This document shows, piece by piece, positions 5,483 through 13,362 of a DNA stretch of 15,586 bases; position 1 is the first letter of the stretch, and each line of letters starts with the position of its first letter. The translations under genes and the position numbers were made by a program. The stretch comes from Thermoleophilaceae bacterium (GTDB taxonomy: Bacteria > Actinomycetota > Thermoleophilia > Solirubrobacterales > JACPNS01). Location of the stretch: contig JAEMRJ010000046.1 of NCBI GenBank assembly GCA_016463365.1, positions 1 to 15,586 of the forward strand, in the 5' to 3' direction. The notes under the pieces are model-generated. The model did not search any database. It saw only the letters and a list, made by a program, of their open reading frames with translations, and had not been told where the DNA came from.

Positions 5483-6853
5483 ATGACTCCCCTCAACGAC
5501 GCCGGCCTCTCTGCCGCAGCAAAACTCGCCGCCGAAAAGCTCCCGACCGACCGACTGCCCGACACCGGTCTGGACGCCGAGCTGACGCGTCAGCTGATCA
5601 CAGCCGAGCTCTACCTCGACAGCGATCCGATGCGCAACCTGGCCACGTTCGTGACCACCTGGATGGAGCCAGACGCGCAGCGCCTGATCGTCGAGAACCT
5701 GCACCGCAATTTCATCGACCACGCCGAGTACCCGCAGACCGCCGAGATCGAGCAGCGCTGCATCCGCATCCTCGCCGACCTCTTCAACGCGCCCGGCGAA
5801 ACCACCGGCGCACGCACCCAGGGCTCATCCGAGGCGATCATGCTCGGCGCCCTGAACCTGAAGTGGAAGTGGAAGCAGCGCCGCGAGGCCGACGGCAAGC
5901 CGACAGACAGGCCCAACCTCGTCTTCGGCGGCGACGTGCATGTCGTCTGGGACAAGTTCTGCCGTTACTTCGACGTCGAGCCGCGCATCGTCCCGCTGTC
6001 AGACGGCAAGTACACGATCAACGCGGACGACGTCAAGCCGTTCCTCGACGAGAACACGATCGGCGTCGCCGCCGTGGTCGGCACAACCTTCACCGGCCAC
6101 GCCGACGACGTTTCAGGCATCAACGACATGCTCATCGAGCTGAAGAACTCGGGCGGACCGGACATCCCGATCCACGTCGACGGTGCGAGCGGCGCGTTTG
6201 TGTGGCCGTTCCTCTATCCGCAGGAAGAGTGGGACTTCCGCCTCGAGCAGGTCCGCTCGATCAACGCTTCGGGCCACAAGTTCGGGCTGGTCTACCCCGG
6301 CGTCGGCTGGGTGATCTTCCGCGAGAAATCGGATCTCTGCGACGACCTCGTCTTCATGGAGAACTACCTCGGCAAAGAAGATGCGACCTTCACGCTCAAC
6401 TTCTCGACCGGCTCCGCGATGCTGCTGGCGCAGTACTACCAGTTCGTCCGCCTCGGCCGCATCGGCTATGAATCGGTCATGAAGTTGATGCAGGCAAACT
6501 CGAACGAGCTTGCAACCCGCATCAAGGCGACGGGAAAATTCGATCTGATCGACGAAGGGATGCCGCAGCTCCCGCTGGTCGCCTTCAAGCTCAACGCCGA
6601 CTACGGCTACGACGAGTACGACATCGCGGCTTCGCTGGCGGCGCGCAGAGGCTGGATGGTTCCCGCCTACACGCTGCCCCCGAACGCCGAGGATGTCGTC
6701 GTGCTGCGCGCGCTGGTGAAGGAAACTTTCACGTACACGATGGTCGAAGCGCTCGCTTCCGACATCGAAGAAGCCTGTGACACGCTCGCAATCACGGGCG
6801 GACTGCACGAGCTCCAGCGTAAGCAGCTGGTCAAGACCAACCCCGGGGTCTGA
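5483..6853 (+). CDS. gadB: Glutamate decarboxylase (PLP-dependent)
   Basis: 456 residues, close to the 466 of E. coli GadB. It converts L-glutamate to GABA and CO2, consuming a proton. Recognisable blocks are ELYLDSDPMRNLATFVTTW (42-60), the phosphate-binding TQGSSEAIMLGALNLKWKW region (112-130), VGTTFTGHADDVSGINDML (199-217), HVDGASGAFVWPFLYP (231-246) with Asp233 for the pyridine nitrogen, and INASGHKFGLVYPGVGW (260-276) with the PLP lysine Lys266. The C-terminus (LHELQRKQLVKTNPGV) lacks the extended His-ending tail used by E. coli GadB for pH-dependent autoinhibition. No glutamate/GABA antiporter gene is next to it. The ATG at 5483 has no strong Shine-Dalgarno site and sits right after a terminator, suggesting leader-based control. 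The FAD oxidoreductase gene follows after 31 nt. Confidence 0.96.
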   Translation: MTPLNDAGLSAAAKLAAEKLPTDRLPDTGLDAELTRQLITAELYLDSDPMRNLATFVTTWMEPDAQRLIVENLHRNFIDHAEYPQTAEIEQRCIRILADLFNAPGETTGARTQGSSEAIMLGALNLKWKWKQRREADGKPTDRPNLVFGGDVHVVWDKFCRYFDVEPRIVPLSDGKYTINADDVKPFLDENTIGVAAVVGTTFTGHADDVSGINDMLIELKNSGGPDIPIHVDGASGAFVWPFLYPQEEWDFRLEQVRSINASGHKFGLVYPGVGWVIFREKSDLCDDLVFMENYLGKEDATFTLNFSTGSAMLLAQYYQFVRLGRIGYESVMKLMQANSNELATRIKATGKFDLIDEGMPQLPLVAFKLNADYGYDEYDIAASLAARRGWMVPAYTLPPNAEDVVVLRALVKETFTYTMVEALASDIEEACDTLAITGGLHELQRKQLVKTNPGV

Positions 6854-6884
6854 GCTTCGCCTCGCTCGCTTGTAGATTCTGTCC

Positions 6885-8006
6885 ATGAGCGATTCGCGTC
6901 CCGAGATCCTGATTGCCGGAAGCGGACCGGGCGCACTTGAAGCGACGCTCGCCCTCTCGGGCAGCCAGCACCTTGACGCGCACATCTCGCTGATCTCGCC
7001 GCAGCTCGAGTTCCACTATCGGCCGAACATGGTGATGGAGCCTTTCGGAGTCTCCGAAACCGCGAAGTTCCTTGTCGCCGAAGTGATCCGCCACCGCAAC
7101 GTGACCCAGTGGGACGGCACGCTCGACCGGGTGGATCCAGCCGCGGGCAGGGCCTTTTCACCCGAGGACGACGAGTTCAGATTCGATGCGCTGATCGTTG
7201 CCACGGGCACCGAGTCGCATGTCGGGCTTGCGGTTCCGGCGATCACGTTCGGCACGCCCGGGTCCCTGGGACAGCTGACCGAGATCGTCCACGAGATCGA
7301 TCACGGAAACGTTCGCAGCGTGACCTTCGTGGCGCCCACCGGCCACACCTGGTGGCTGCCGCTCTACGAGTTTGCGCTGATGTCCGCCGATCGCGCGGAG
7401 CGTCAGGGCGGCCAGCAGATTTCGGTCTCGATCGTCACCCCCGAGTCCGCTCCGCTGGCGATCTTCGGGCCAGAGAACAGCGCGACCGTGGCCAAGCTCT
7501 GCGCCGAGTTCGGAGTGAACCTCCATCTGGGCATGAGTGTGCTCTCCTACGACGGGACGAACGCCCATCTCAGCGACGGCTCTGAAGTTGCAACCGACAG
7601 GCTCTTCGCGATGCCACGACTGACGGGTCGCGCGCCCGCAGGCGTGCCGACCGACCCGGAAGGATTTGTGCCTGTGGACGACCTGCAGCGCGTCGTCGGT
7701 ACAACAAACGTTTTCGGCGTCGGCGACGTCACCAACTTCCGCGTCAAACAGGGCGGCCTCGCCAGCGCGCAGGCGGACCTTGCGGTTGCCGCGATTGAGC
7801 ATCAGTTCGGCACCGGCCCTGCGCCAACGCCGTCGACGCACGAGATCGAGGCACTGCTGCTCACCGCCGATCGACGCCTCGCAATGCGCGCGCGGATCGG
7901 CCCTGAATCCAGCACCTCGATCGAGATCGAACAACCGACGGGTCCGGTGCAAAAGATCCACAGTCGCCTGCTCGCCGACCGACTGCGCGCGATCAGTCCG
8001 CTCTGA
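6885..8006 (+). CDS. FAD-dependent pyridine nucleotide-disulfide oxidoreductase family protein (NDH-2/SQR-like fold)
   Basis: 373 residues. An N-terminal Rossmann FAD motif (ILIAGSGPGALEA, glycines at 12, 14 and 16), an ATGTE segment at 106-110 and a C-terminal FAD site (NVFGVGDVTNFRVKQGGLASAQAD at 275-298) place it in the family that includes type II NADH dehydrogenases, sulfide:quinone reductases and ferredoxin reductases. The second Rossmann fold, which should carry GxGxxG for NAD(P)H, instead reads TFVAPTGHTWWLP at 147-159, so usual NAD(P)H binding is doubtful. The only cysteine is Cys206, so the disulfide chemistry of SQR is excluded. No membrane helix is obvious. Substrate and electron acceptor are unknown. 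It lies 31 nt after gadB and 16 nt before ppx, so it is probably in the same transcript. The ATG has no clear ribosome site. Confidence 0.82.
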   Translation: MSDSRPEILIAGSGPGALEATLALSGSQHLDAHISLISPQLEFHYRPNMVMEPFGVSETAKFLVAEVIRHRNVTQWDGTLDRVDPAAGRAFSPEDDEFRFDALIVATGTESHVGLAVPAITFGTPGSLGQLTEIVHEIDHGNVRSVTFVAPTGHTWWLPLYEFALMSADRAERQGGQQISVSIVTPESAPLAIFGPENSATVAKLCAEFGVNLHLGMSVLSYDGTNAHLSDGSEVATDRLFAMPRLTGRAPAGVPTDPEGFVPVDDLQRVVGTTNVFGVGDVTNFRVKQGGLASAQADLAVAAIEHQFGTGPAPTPSTHEIEALLLTADRRLAMRARIGPESSTSIEIEQPTGPVQKIHSRLLADRLRAISPL

Positions 8007-8022
8007 CAGGTGAAATAGCGGC

Positions 8023-8925
8023 ATGGCGGACGATCAGAAGAACGGCCTCGGGAGGCACCCGGCAGCAGTCATCGACATCGGCTCGAACACGACCCGCCTG
8101 CTCGTCGCCGAAAAGAACGGCGACAGCTTCCGCCAGTTGCTCAGTCAGCGTGCCTTCACGCGGCTCGGGCGTGGGCTCAAAGACGACGGCTCGATCTCGC
8201 AGAAGAAGATCGACGAACTCGCCCGCACGATCAGCACGCAGATCAAGCTCGCCACCGTGCTCGGGTCCGACGACGTCTACGCGATGGCCACCGCCGCGAC
8301 GCGCGACGCGACCAACTGCGATGAGCTGCTGGTCTCGATCGAGAGCCAGAGCGGCGTGCGCATCGACGTGCTGGACGAGAGCGAAGAGGCGCGACTCGCC
8401 TTCCTGGGCGCGACCCACTCGATGCCGCAGGATCTGACCGGGTCAATCGCCGTGGTGGATGTGGGCGGCGGATCGACCGAGGTCGCTGTCGGCACATTGC
8501 AGGACGGCGTCCGCTGGTCGACGTCCTTCCGGATCGGATCGGGGATGATCACCGATCAGCACATCCACAGCGATCCGCCGAGCGTTGACGACCTGCACGC
8601 CGCGCGCCAGGCGATCGCAGCAATGTTTGATGAGTTTCCATTTCCGACGGTCGATCACGCGATCGCGATCGGCGGCAGCGCGTCCTCGCTGCGCAGGATG
8701 GTCGGTGGCGTGCTCGAGCATGAGACGATGGAACGGGCGATCCGCCTGATCACGCGCAATGACGCTTCCGCGGTGGCAGAGGAGTTCGCACTCGACCCCG
8801 AGCGGGTTCAGGTACTTCCGGCCGGAGTGATGATCCTCGAGGACATCGGCGATCGGCTCGAACACCCGCTGAGAATCGGCAAGGGCGGACTGCGCGAAGG
8901 AAAGCTGCTGGAATTGCTGACATGA
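8023..8925 (+). CDS. ppx: Exopolyphosphatase / guanosine pentaphosphatase (Ppx/GppA family)
   Basis: 300 residues, the short single-module form of the family (E. coli Ppx has about 510, with an added C-terminal domain). ASKHA-fold motifs are in order: AVIDIGSNTTRLLVAE (15-30, phosphate 1), ATAATRDATN (89-98), the catalytic glutamate region DESEEARLAF (118-127), VVDVGGGSTEVAVG (144-157, phosphate 2), AIGGSASSL (215-223) and KGGLREG (287-293). It hydrolyses terminal phosphate from polyphosphate and, in some members, pppGpp to ppGpp; which of these applies cannot be told. AGGTGA at 8008-8013 is a good ribosome site for ATG 8023. It overlaps ppk1 by four bases (ATGA), so degradation and synthesis of polyphosphate are coupled in one operon. 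Confidence 0.93.
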   Translation: MADDQKNGLGRHPAAVIDIGSNTTRLLVAEKNGDSFRQLLSQRAFTRLGRGLKDDGSISQKKIDELARTISTQIKLATVLGSDDVYAMATAATRDATNCDELLVSIESQSGVRIDVLDESEEARLAFLGATHSMPQDLTGSIAVVDVGGGSTEVAVGTLQDGVRWSTSFRIGSGMITDQHIHSDPPSVDDLHAARQAIAAMFDEFPFPTVDHAIAIGGSASSLRRMVGGVLEHETMERAIRLITRNDASAVAEEFALDPERVQVLPAGVMILEDIGDRLEHPLRIGKGGLREGKLLELLT

Positions 8926-11120
8926 CAGATCCGAATCCCACCCAGTCACCGCTCCACAGCGTTGTCCAGCGCGACGCCTTTGAACTGACGCCCGTCCCCA
9001 GCGCGCGCTCGACCGCCGAGTCCGCCGCCCGCGAGCTCCAGGCCGACGAGGTCGACCTGCGCGACCGTCAGTACTTCTTCAACCGCGAGCTTTCGTGGAT
9101 GGAGTTCAACGACCGGGTGCTGCAGCTGGCCGAGCAGGAAGACATTCCGCTGCTCGAACGCGTCAAGTTCACAGCGATCTTCTCCTCCAACCTCGACGAA
9201 TTCATCATGATCCGTCTGGCCGGAATGCACGACCTGATCGACGCCGGCATCGAGAAGCGCGGCCCTGACGGGCGCACCCCGGACGAGACGGTCGACGGCG
9301 TGGGTGAGCGCGCCCGCGATCAGCTCGCCCGTCAGTCAAAGATTCTGCGCGAGGACCTGATCCCTCAGCTCGCCGAACACGGAATCCGGATCTGCCACGT
9401 CGAAGACCTCAGCAGCGAGCAGCGCGAAGAGCTCTCACGCATCTTCCATGCGCAGATCTATCCGGTGCTGACGCCGCTGGCAGTCGGACCGGGTCGACCG
9501 TTCCCGTACATCTCAAACTTGTCGCTGAGCCTCGCCGTGCTTCTGCGCGACCCGCAGCTTGACCAGACCACCTTTGCCCGCGTCAAGGTGCCCAAGGAGA
9601 TCCTCCCGCGTTTCGTCAGGATCGAAGACATTCTGATCCCGCTCGAAGAGGTGATCGCCGACAACCTCCTGGCGCTCTTCCCCGGGACTGAAGTAGTCGC
9701 CTGCGCCCCGTTCCGCGTGACCCGCGACGCCGACTTCACAGTCAGCGACGAAGCCGACGACCTGCTGCGCGCCGTCGAGGACGAACTGCGCCGCCGTCGC
9801 TTCGGCGAAGTCGTGCGCGTCGAGGTCGGGAAGGGCATCTCGCGCGCGCTGCGTGAAGAACTCGTCGAGTCGCTTGAGATCGAGGAGCGCGATCTCTACG
9901 AGATCGACGGTCTGCTTGACCTGGGCGACCTCTGGGAGATCGTCAAGCTCCCGGGTCACAGCCAGCTGCGCGAGCACAAGTGGTCGCCGATCGTGCCTTC
10001 GCGCCTGCGCGACGCCGACGGTGAGCAGATCCCGATTCTCGCCGCGATGCGCGAGGGTGATTTCCTCGTACACCACCCCTACGAATCCTTCAGCGCCACG
10101 GTCGAGCGCTTCGTCACCGAGGCCGTCAACGACCCCGACGTGCTCGCGATCAAGTTGACTGTGTATCGCACCAGCGATGACTCGCCGTTGGTGCCGGCTC
10201 TGATCCGCGCCTCCGAGCGCGGCAAGCAGGCAGTGGCGCTGGTCGAGTTGAAGGCACGGTTTGACGAGCGCGCAAACATCCAGTGGGCTCGCGAGCTCGA
10301 GCAGTCGGGCGTTCACGTGGTCTACGGGCCGCCCGCGCTGAAGACGCACACCAAGTGCCTGCTGGTCGTGCGCCGCGAGGGCAACGGAGTGCGCAACTAC
10401 GTACACATCGGAACCGGCAACTACCACTCTGCAACTGCGCGCCTCTACACGGACTTCGGCCTGTTCACGACCGACCCCGCAATCGGCGCCGACGTGACCG
10501 ACATGTTCAACTTCCTGACCGGTTTCGCCCGCCCGAACGCGATGCGCAAGGTGTTGATCGCGCCCAGCCAGATGCGCTCGGGGATCCTCGACCAGATCGA
10601 CAAGACGATCGCCGCCCACCAGGCCGGCGTCCCCTCGCAGATCCGCATGAAGATGAACTCGCTGGTCGACGTCGCCTGCATCGAGGCGCTGTATCAGGCC
10701 TCGCGGGCGGGTGTCCCGATCGAGCTGAACGTGCGCGGAATCTGCTGCCTGCGCCCGGGCGTGCCCGGGGTGTCAGAGAACATCCGCGTGAACTCAGTCG
10801 TCGGTCGCTTCCTCGAGCACTCGCGGATCTACGGTTTCGTGCGCGGCGACGAGCGCACAGCGCTGATCGGGTCTGCCGACCTGATGCGCCGCAACCTCGA
10901 CAACCGCGTAGAACTGGTCACCCCGGTCGAGGACGAAGCGCTCAAGGACACGCTCTTTGACTGTCTGGACCGATCGTTCGCAGACAACTCAAATGCCTGG
11001 GAGCTCGGCTCAGACGGAGACTGGAAGCGCCTCGCGCCAGAAACGCCGGAAGCCCGCCGCAACGTGCAGGACGAGCTGATGGAGATCTACCGCGGACACG
11101 ACGCCGCCTTCGCCGGGTAG
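8922..11120 (+). CDS. ppk1: Polyphosphate kinase 1
   Basis: 732 residues, the usual length for Ppk1, which reversibly moves the gamma-phosphate of ATP onto polyphosphate. The N-domain begins at YFFNRELSWMEFNDRVL (51-67) after a 50-residue disordered leader. The head domain contains FAILLR-type equivalents around PYISNLSLSLAVLLRDP (195-211). The catalytic core has LTVYRTSDDSPLV (412-424), VELKARFDERANIQWARELE (441-460), KTHTK with the phosphorylated His476 (474-478), HIGTGNY (495-501), ARLYTDFGLFT (506-516) and FLEHSRIYGF with the second essential His633 (630-639). The C-terminal domain ends with the conserved NRVELVTPV block (661-669). ATG 8922 lies inside the ppx stop (ATGA), which implies translational coupling. 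No terminator is evident before the tRNA gene at 11144 on the other strand. Confidence 0.97.
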   Translation: MTDPNPTQSPLHSVVQRDAFELTPVPSARSTAESAARELQADEVDLRDRQYFFNRELSWMEFNDRVLQLAEQEDIPLLERVKFTAIFSSNLDEFIMIRLAGMHDLIDAGIEKRGPDGRTPDETVDGVGERARDQLARQSKILREDLIPQLAEHGIRICHVEDLSSEQREELSRIFHAQIYPVLTPLAVGPGRPFPYISNLSLSLAVLLRDPQLDQTTFARVKVPKEILPRFVRIEDILIPLEEVIADNLLALFPGTEVVACAPFRVTRDADFTVSDEADDLLRAVEDELRRRRFGEVVRVEVGKGISRALREELVESLEIEERDLYEIDGLLDLGDLWEIVKLPGHSQLREHKWSPIVPSRLRDADGEQIPILAAMREGDFLVHHPYESFSATVERFVTEAVNDPDVLAIKLTVYRTSDDSPLVPALIRASERGKQAVALVELKARFDERANIQWARELEQSGVHVVYGPPALKTHTKCLLVVRREGNGVRNYVHIGTGNYHSATARLYTDFGLFTTDPAIGADVTDMFNFLTGFARPNAMRKVLIAPSQMRSGILDQIDKTIAAHQAGVPSQIRMKMNSLVDVACIEALYQASRAGVPIELNVRGICCLRPGVPGVSENIRVNSVVGRFLEHSRIYGFVRGDERTALIGSADLMRRNLDNRVELVTPVEDEALKDTLFDCLDRSFADNSNAWELGSDGDWKRLAPETPEARRNVQDELMEIYRGHDAAFAG

Positions 11121-11143
11121 GTAACGCGCTCCAGAGTGAAAAA

Positions 11144-11217
11144 CGGGAATGACGAGACTCGAACTCGCGACCTCCGCCTTGACAGGGCGGCGCTCTAACC
11201 AACTGAGCTACATCCCC
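11144..11217 (-). tRNA. tRNA-Asp: tRNA-Asp(GUC)
   Basis: A 74-nt cloverleaf on the minus strand. The 7-bp acceptor stem (GGGGATG with CATTCCC, one G-U) is followed by the D-arm AGCTCAGTTGGTTAGAGC. The anticodon stem CCGCC/GGCGG holds the loop CTGTCAA with anticodon GTC, and the T-arm contains TTCGAGT. The discriminator base is G. CCA is not encoded; a T-run follows directly. Confidence 0.97.
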
Positions 11218-11268
11218 TGGATGCCGGGGAATTGTGGCAGATAAAAACTGGCCTCTACCGGGAAGAAG

Positions 11269-11342
11269 TGGGCACGGCAAGATTCGAACTTGCGACTTCC
11301 TCCTTGTAAGGGAGGCACTCTAACCAGCTGAGTTACGCGCCC
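11269..11342 (-). tRNA. tRNA-Val: tRNA-Val(UAC)
   Basis: A 74-nt cloverleaf on the minus strand, 51 nt upstream of tRNA-Asp. The acceptor stem is GGGCGCG with CGTGCCC (one G-U). The D-arm is ACTCAGCTGGTTAGAGT. The anticodon stem CCTCC/GGAGG carries the loop CTTACAA with anticodon TAC, and the T-arm contains TTCGAAT. The discriminator is A, and CCA is not encoded. The two tRNAs probably share one transcript. Confidence 0.97.
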
Positions 11343-11415
11343 GGGAGACATCGGAAGCGTAGCTGTCCAGGCGAATGTTGCAGTCTGGATGTGCAGCACC
11401 CGATAACTGAGGGGC

Positions 11416-12174
11416 ATGCAAAAGTTGTTCTCCGCTCTGTCTGTCGTGGCCGCCTGCTCGCTTCTGCTGGTCAGCTCGGCGGTGGGCAAGGATCAGGACA
11501 AGGGCAGAGATCAGAGCAAGGGGCCGATCGGCGAGTTCACCGAGACGCTCCTCTCAAACGAACGCGACACTTCGCGCTGGGCATTTGTCAGTGAACCGGT
11601 CAGCGCATTCGCCGAGCCCGGCGACCGGGGCCGCCGGCTGCGCGCCCTGACGCGCAAGACACCGGACAACACGAGTGAGCTGGTACTGACTCTGCGTGAG
11701 CGGGTCTACAGCGATGGAACCGTCTGGACCGAGGTTCGTCTGCCGATCCGCAGCCAGCGCACCGGGTGGGTCCGCCGGGCGGCGCTGGGCGCGTACAGGG
11801 TGGTGCACTCGCGCATCGAGATCGATCGCTCGCTGCGAATTGCAAGGCTCTACAAGAACGAGCAACTCGTCTGGTCGGCTCCTGTCGCCGTCGGCCGCAA
11901 GAGCCATGAAACCCCAGCCGGAAACTTCTACGTGCGCAGTCGCCTTGCCAGCGCCGATTCGCGAGGGCGCTTCGGACCGTTCGCCCTCGGCCTCTCTGCG
12001 CAGTCGAAGTCAAAGACCGACTGGCCGGGTGGGAGGACAGTCGGCATCCATGGGACGGACAAGCCGAAGAGCATCCCCGGCACCAACCGCGACGCCTGCA
12101 TCCGCGTGACCAACGTCAAGATCCGCGAACTCTTCAAGGTCGCGCCCCCGGGCACGCCCGTCAAGATCCTCTAG
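11416..12174 (+). CDS. Secreted L,D-transpeptidase-like (YkuD domain) protein with altered active-site motif
   Basis: 252 residues. A signal peptide (1-24, hydrophobic ALSVVAACSLLLVSSAVG) is followed by a charged linker. Next comes an SH3-like module (about 54-127, with VWTEVRLP and GWVRRAAL), then a YkuD domain from HSRIEIDRSLRIARLYKNEQLVW (131-153), through VAVGRKSHETPAGNFYVRSR (157-176), to GIHGTDKPKSIPG (210-222) and NRDACIRVTN (224-233). Family members form 3-3 crosslinks in peptidoglycan or attach proteins to it. Catalytic Cys228 and upstream His212 are kept, but the usual SHGC is RDAC: the Ser, the second His and the Gly are all replaced. Activity is therefore plausible but not assured. 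GAGGGG stands just before the ATG at close spacing. Its stop overlaps that of the convergent peptidase gene inside CTAG. Confidence 0.87.
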   Translation: MQKLFSALSVVAACSLLLVSSAVGKDQDKGRDQSKGPIGEFTETLLSNERDTSRWAFVSEPVSAFAEPGDRGRRLRALTRKTPDNTSELVLTLRERVYSDGTVWTEVRLPIRSQRTGWVRRAALGAYRVVHSRIEIDRSLRIARLYKNEQLVWSAPVAVGRKSHETPAGNFYVRSRLASADSRGRFGPFALGLSAQSKSKTDWPGGRTVGIHGTDKPKSIPGTNRDACIRVTNVKIRELFKVAPPGTPVKIL

Positions 12175-12845
12175 TCGCGGCTGACGAGGAAGAAGTAGAT
12201 CAACTGGCCGAGGGCGGCGACGAAGCCGGCCACGTACGTCAGCGAAGCGGCGCGCAGGACTGCGCGGGCGCCGTCGATCTCGCCGGCAGCGAGCAGGTTG
12301 GTCTCTTCGAGTGCCACGAGCGCGCGATGTGAAGCGTCGAACTCGACCGGCAGGGTGACCAGCTGGAAGAGCACGACCGCCGAAAAGAGCACGAGGCCGA
12401 TCGTCACCAGACCGGACTGCTGCAGCAGGAATCCTGCGAAGACCGGCAGCATCCAGACGCTTGAGCCGATGTTCGCGGCCGGCACCAGGGTCTGGCGCAC
12501 GGTCATCGGCCAGTAGCCCTGAGCGTCCTGAATTGCGTGACCGGCTTCGTGCGCGGCGACGCCGATCGCCGCGACGCTGCGCGCCTGTCCGACGTCGGCC
12601 GAAAGGTTCAGGGTCTTGTTGCGCGGGTCGTAGTGGTCGGTCAGGTGACCCTCGATCGGGTTGATCGTGAGACCGGGAAGCCCTGAATAGCGCAGCACCG
12701 CAGCGGCCGCGTCGGCGCCGCTCATGCCGTTGGCGGCGGGGACGTCGCTGTACTTCTTGAAGGTGCGCTTGACGCTCATCTGCGCAAGCAGTCCGAAGAT
12801 CAGCGGAATGCCTGCGAGGACAAGCCAGAGGGTCAGGTTGTTCAT
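12171..12845 (-). CDS. yugP: YugP-type membrane zinc metallopeptidase
   Basis: 224 residues, the normal size of the family (Zn_peptidase_2). A membrane helix at 5-22 precedes the conserved SGADAAAAVLRYSGL (42-56) and the HLTDHYDPRNKTLNLS segment (67-82). The zinc site AAHEAGHAIQ (97-106) provides His99, Glu100 and His103. LPVEFDASHRA (165-175) offers Glu168 as a likely third ligand. Two to three hydrophobic helices follow, at about 123-142, 146-165 and 203-221. The peptidase face is thus tied to the membrane. Its substrate is unknown in general. No Shine-Dalgarno site is evident before the ATG. It is the last gene on a minus-strand pair, 56 nt downstream of the ArsR-family gene, but a link in function is not shown. 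Confidence 0.92.
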   Translation of the reverse strand: MNNLTLWLVLAGIPLIFGLLAQMSVKRTFKKYSDVPAANGMSGADAAAAVLRYSGLPGLTINPIEGHLTDHYDPRNKTLNLSADVGQARSVAAIGVAAHEAGHAIQDAQGYWPMTVRQTLVPAANIGSSVWMLPVFAGFLLQQSGLVTIGLVLFSAVVLFQLVTLPVEFDASHRALVALEETNLLAAGEIDGARAVLRAASLTYVAGFVAALGQLIYFFLVSRD

Positions 12846-12901
12846 GCCCGAAGGGTAAGAGAACGCGTTTGAAAAAGCGCTGAAACAGCGTTTAGAACGG
12901 G

Positions 12902-13246
12902 TTAAGCATGAAGAATCTCGGAGAGCGATTCGACCTGCTGCTCCATGCCGCCGCAGACGAGTTCGCAGAGATCGAAGACCACTGGGTCAGAGATCCGATA
13001 GCGCGTCTGGTTGCCGAGCTTTGAGCGCTCGAGCATGCCTGCCTGATGAAGGATCGCCAGGTGCTTGGAGACGTTCTGCTGCGAGGCGCCGGTGGCCTCC
13101 TGCAGTTCGCCGACAGACGCTTCGCCGTCTCTCAGGTTGTTCAGCAGGCGGATGCGCATCGGCTCGCCGAGTACGCGGAAGCGCTCGGCCACAAGCTCGA
13201 TGAGCGGCTCGCTCAGTTCTCTTGGATGCGTTTTCTTCGGGGCCAT
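12902..13246 (-). CDS. ArsR/SmtB-family winged-helix repressor
   Basis: 114 residues from ATG 13246. A GTG at 13285 would add 13 residues (PPQSPDRNTIKN) without family similarity, so the shorter start is preferred. The fold is clear: FRVLGEPMRIRLLNNLRDGEASVGELQEATG (23-53), the recognition helix SQQNVSKHLAILHQAGML (55-72) and the wing SKLGNQTRYRIS (75-86). The last helix reads DLCELVCGG, with Cys94 and Cys98 one turn apart. These could sense a metal or a thiol/persulfide, as in alpha5-site ArsR proteins. The alpha3 CxC metal motif of classical ArsR/SmtB proteins is absent. It is transcribed away from the DUF2892-MMPL genes, with a perfect palindrome between, so it most likely represses them and itself. 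Confidence 0.92.
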   Translation of the reverse strand: MAPKKTHPRELSEPLIELVAERFRVLGEPMRIRLLNNLRDGEASVGELQEATGASQQNVSKHLAILHQAGMLERSKLGNQTRYRISDPVVFDLCELVCGGMEQQVESLSEILHA

Positions 13247-13297
13247 GTTCTTGATCGTATTCCGGTCGGGGGACTGCGGTGGCACAAGCCTAACACA

Positions 13298-13319
13298 TAT
13301 ACAACTATAAAGTTGTATA
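13298..13319. promoter_or_regulatory. Operator-like 22-bp palindrome in the ArsR / DUF2892 divergent promoter
   Basis: TATACAACT, spacer ATAA, AGTTGTATA: nine perfectly paired bases on each side. It is the most AT-rich stretch nearby. It overlaps possible -10 elements on both strands: TATAGT at 13316-13321 on the plus strand and TATAGT at 13309-13304 on the minus strand. Symmetry, place and composition fit the site of the adjacent ArsR-family repressor; binding would block both promoters. Confidence 0.8.
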
Positions 13320-13362
13320 GTGTTGATTCATGAACCTGGCCCACGAAACAAGGAAAGACCAA

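Noticed and set aside
6885..8006. Sulfide:quinone oxidoreductase
   Set aside because: The fold is similar, but the required catalytic cysteines are not there; only Cys206 exists.
11388..11397. Further copy of the 23-bp palindrome before the L,D-transpeptidase gene
   Set aside because: GATGTGCAGC matches one arm at 9 of 10 bases, but the opposite arm is absent, so this is probably chance.
13247..13285. Longer ArsR-family start at GTG 13285
   Set aside because: The 13 added residues show no family similarity, and the shorter ATG start gives the usual protein length.
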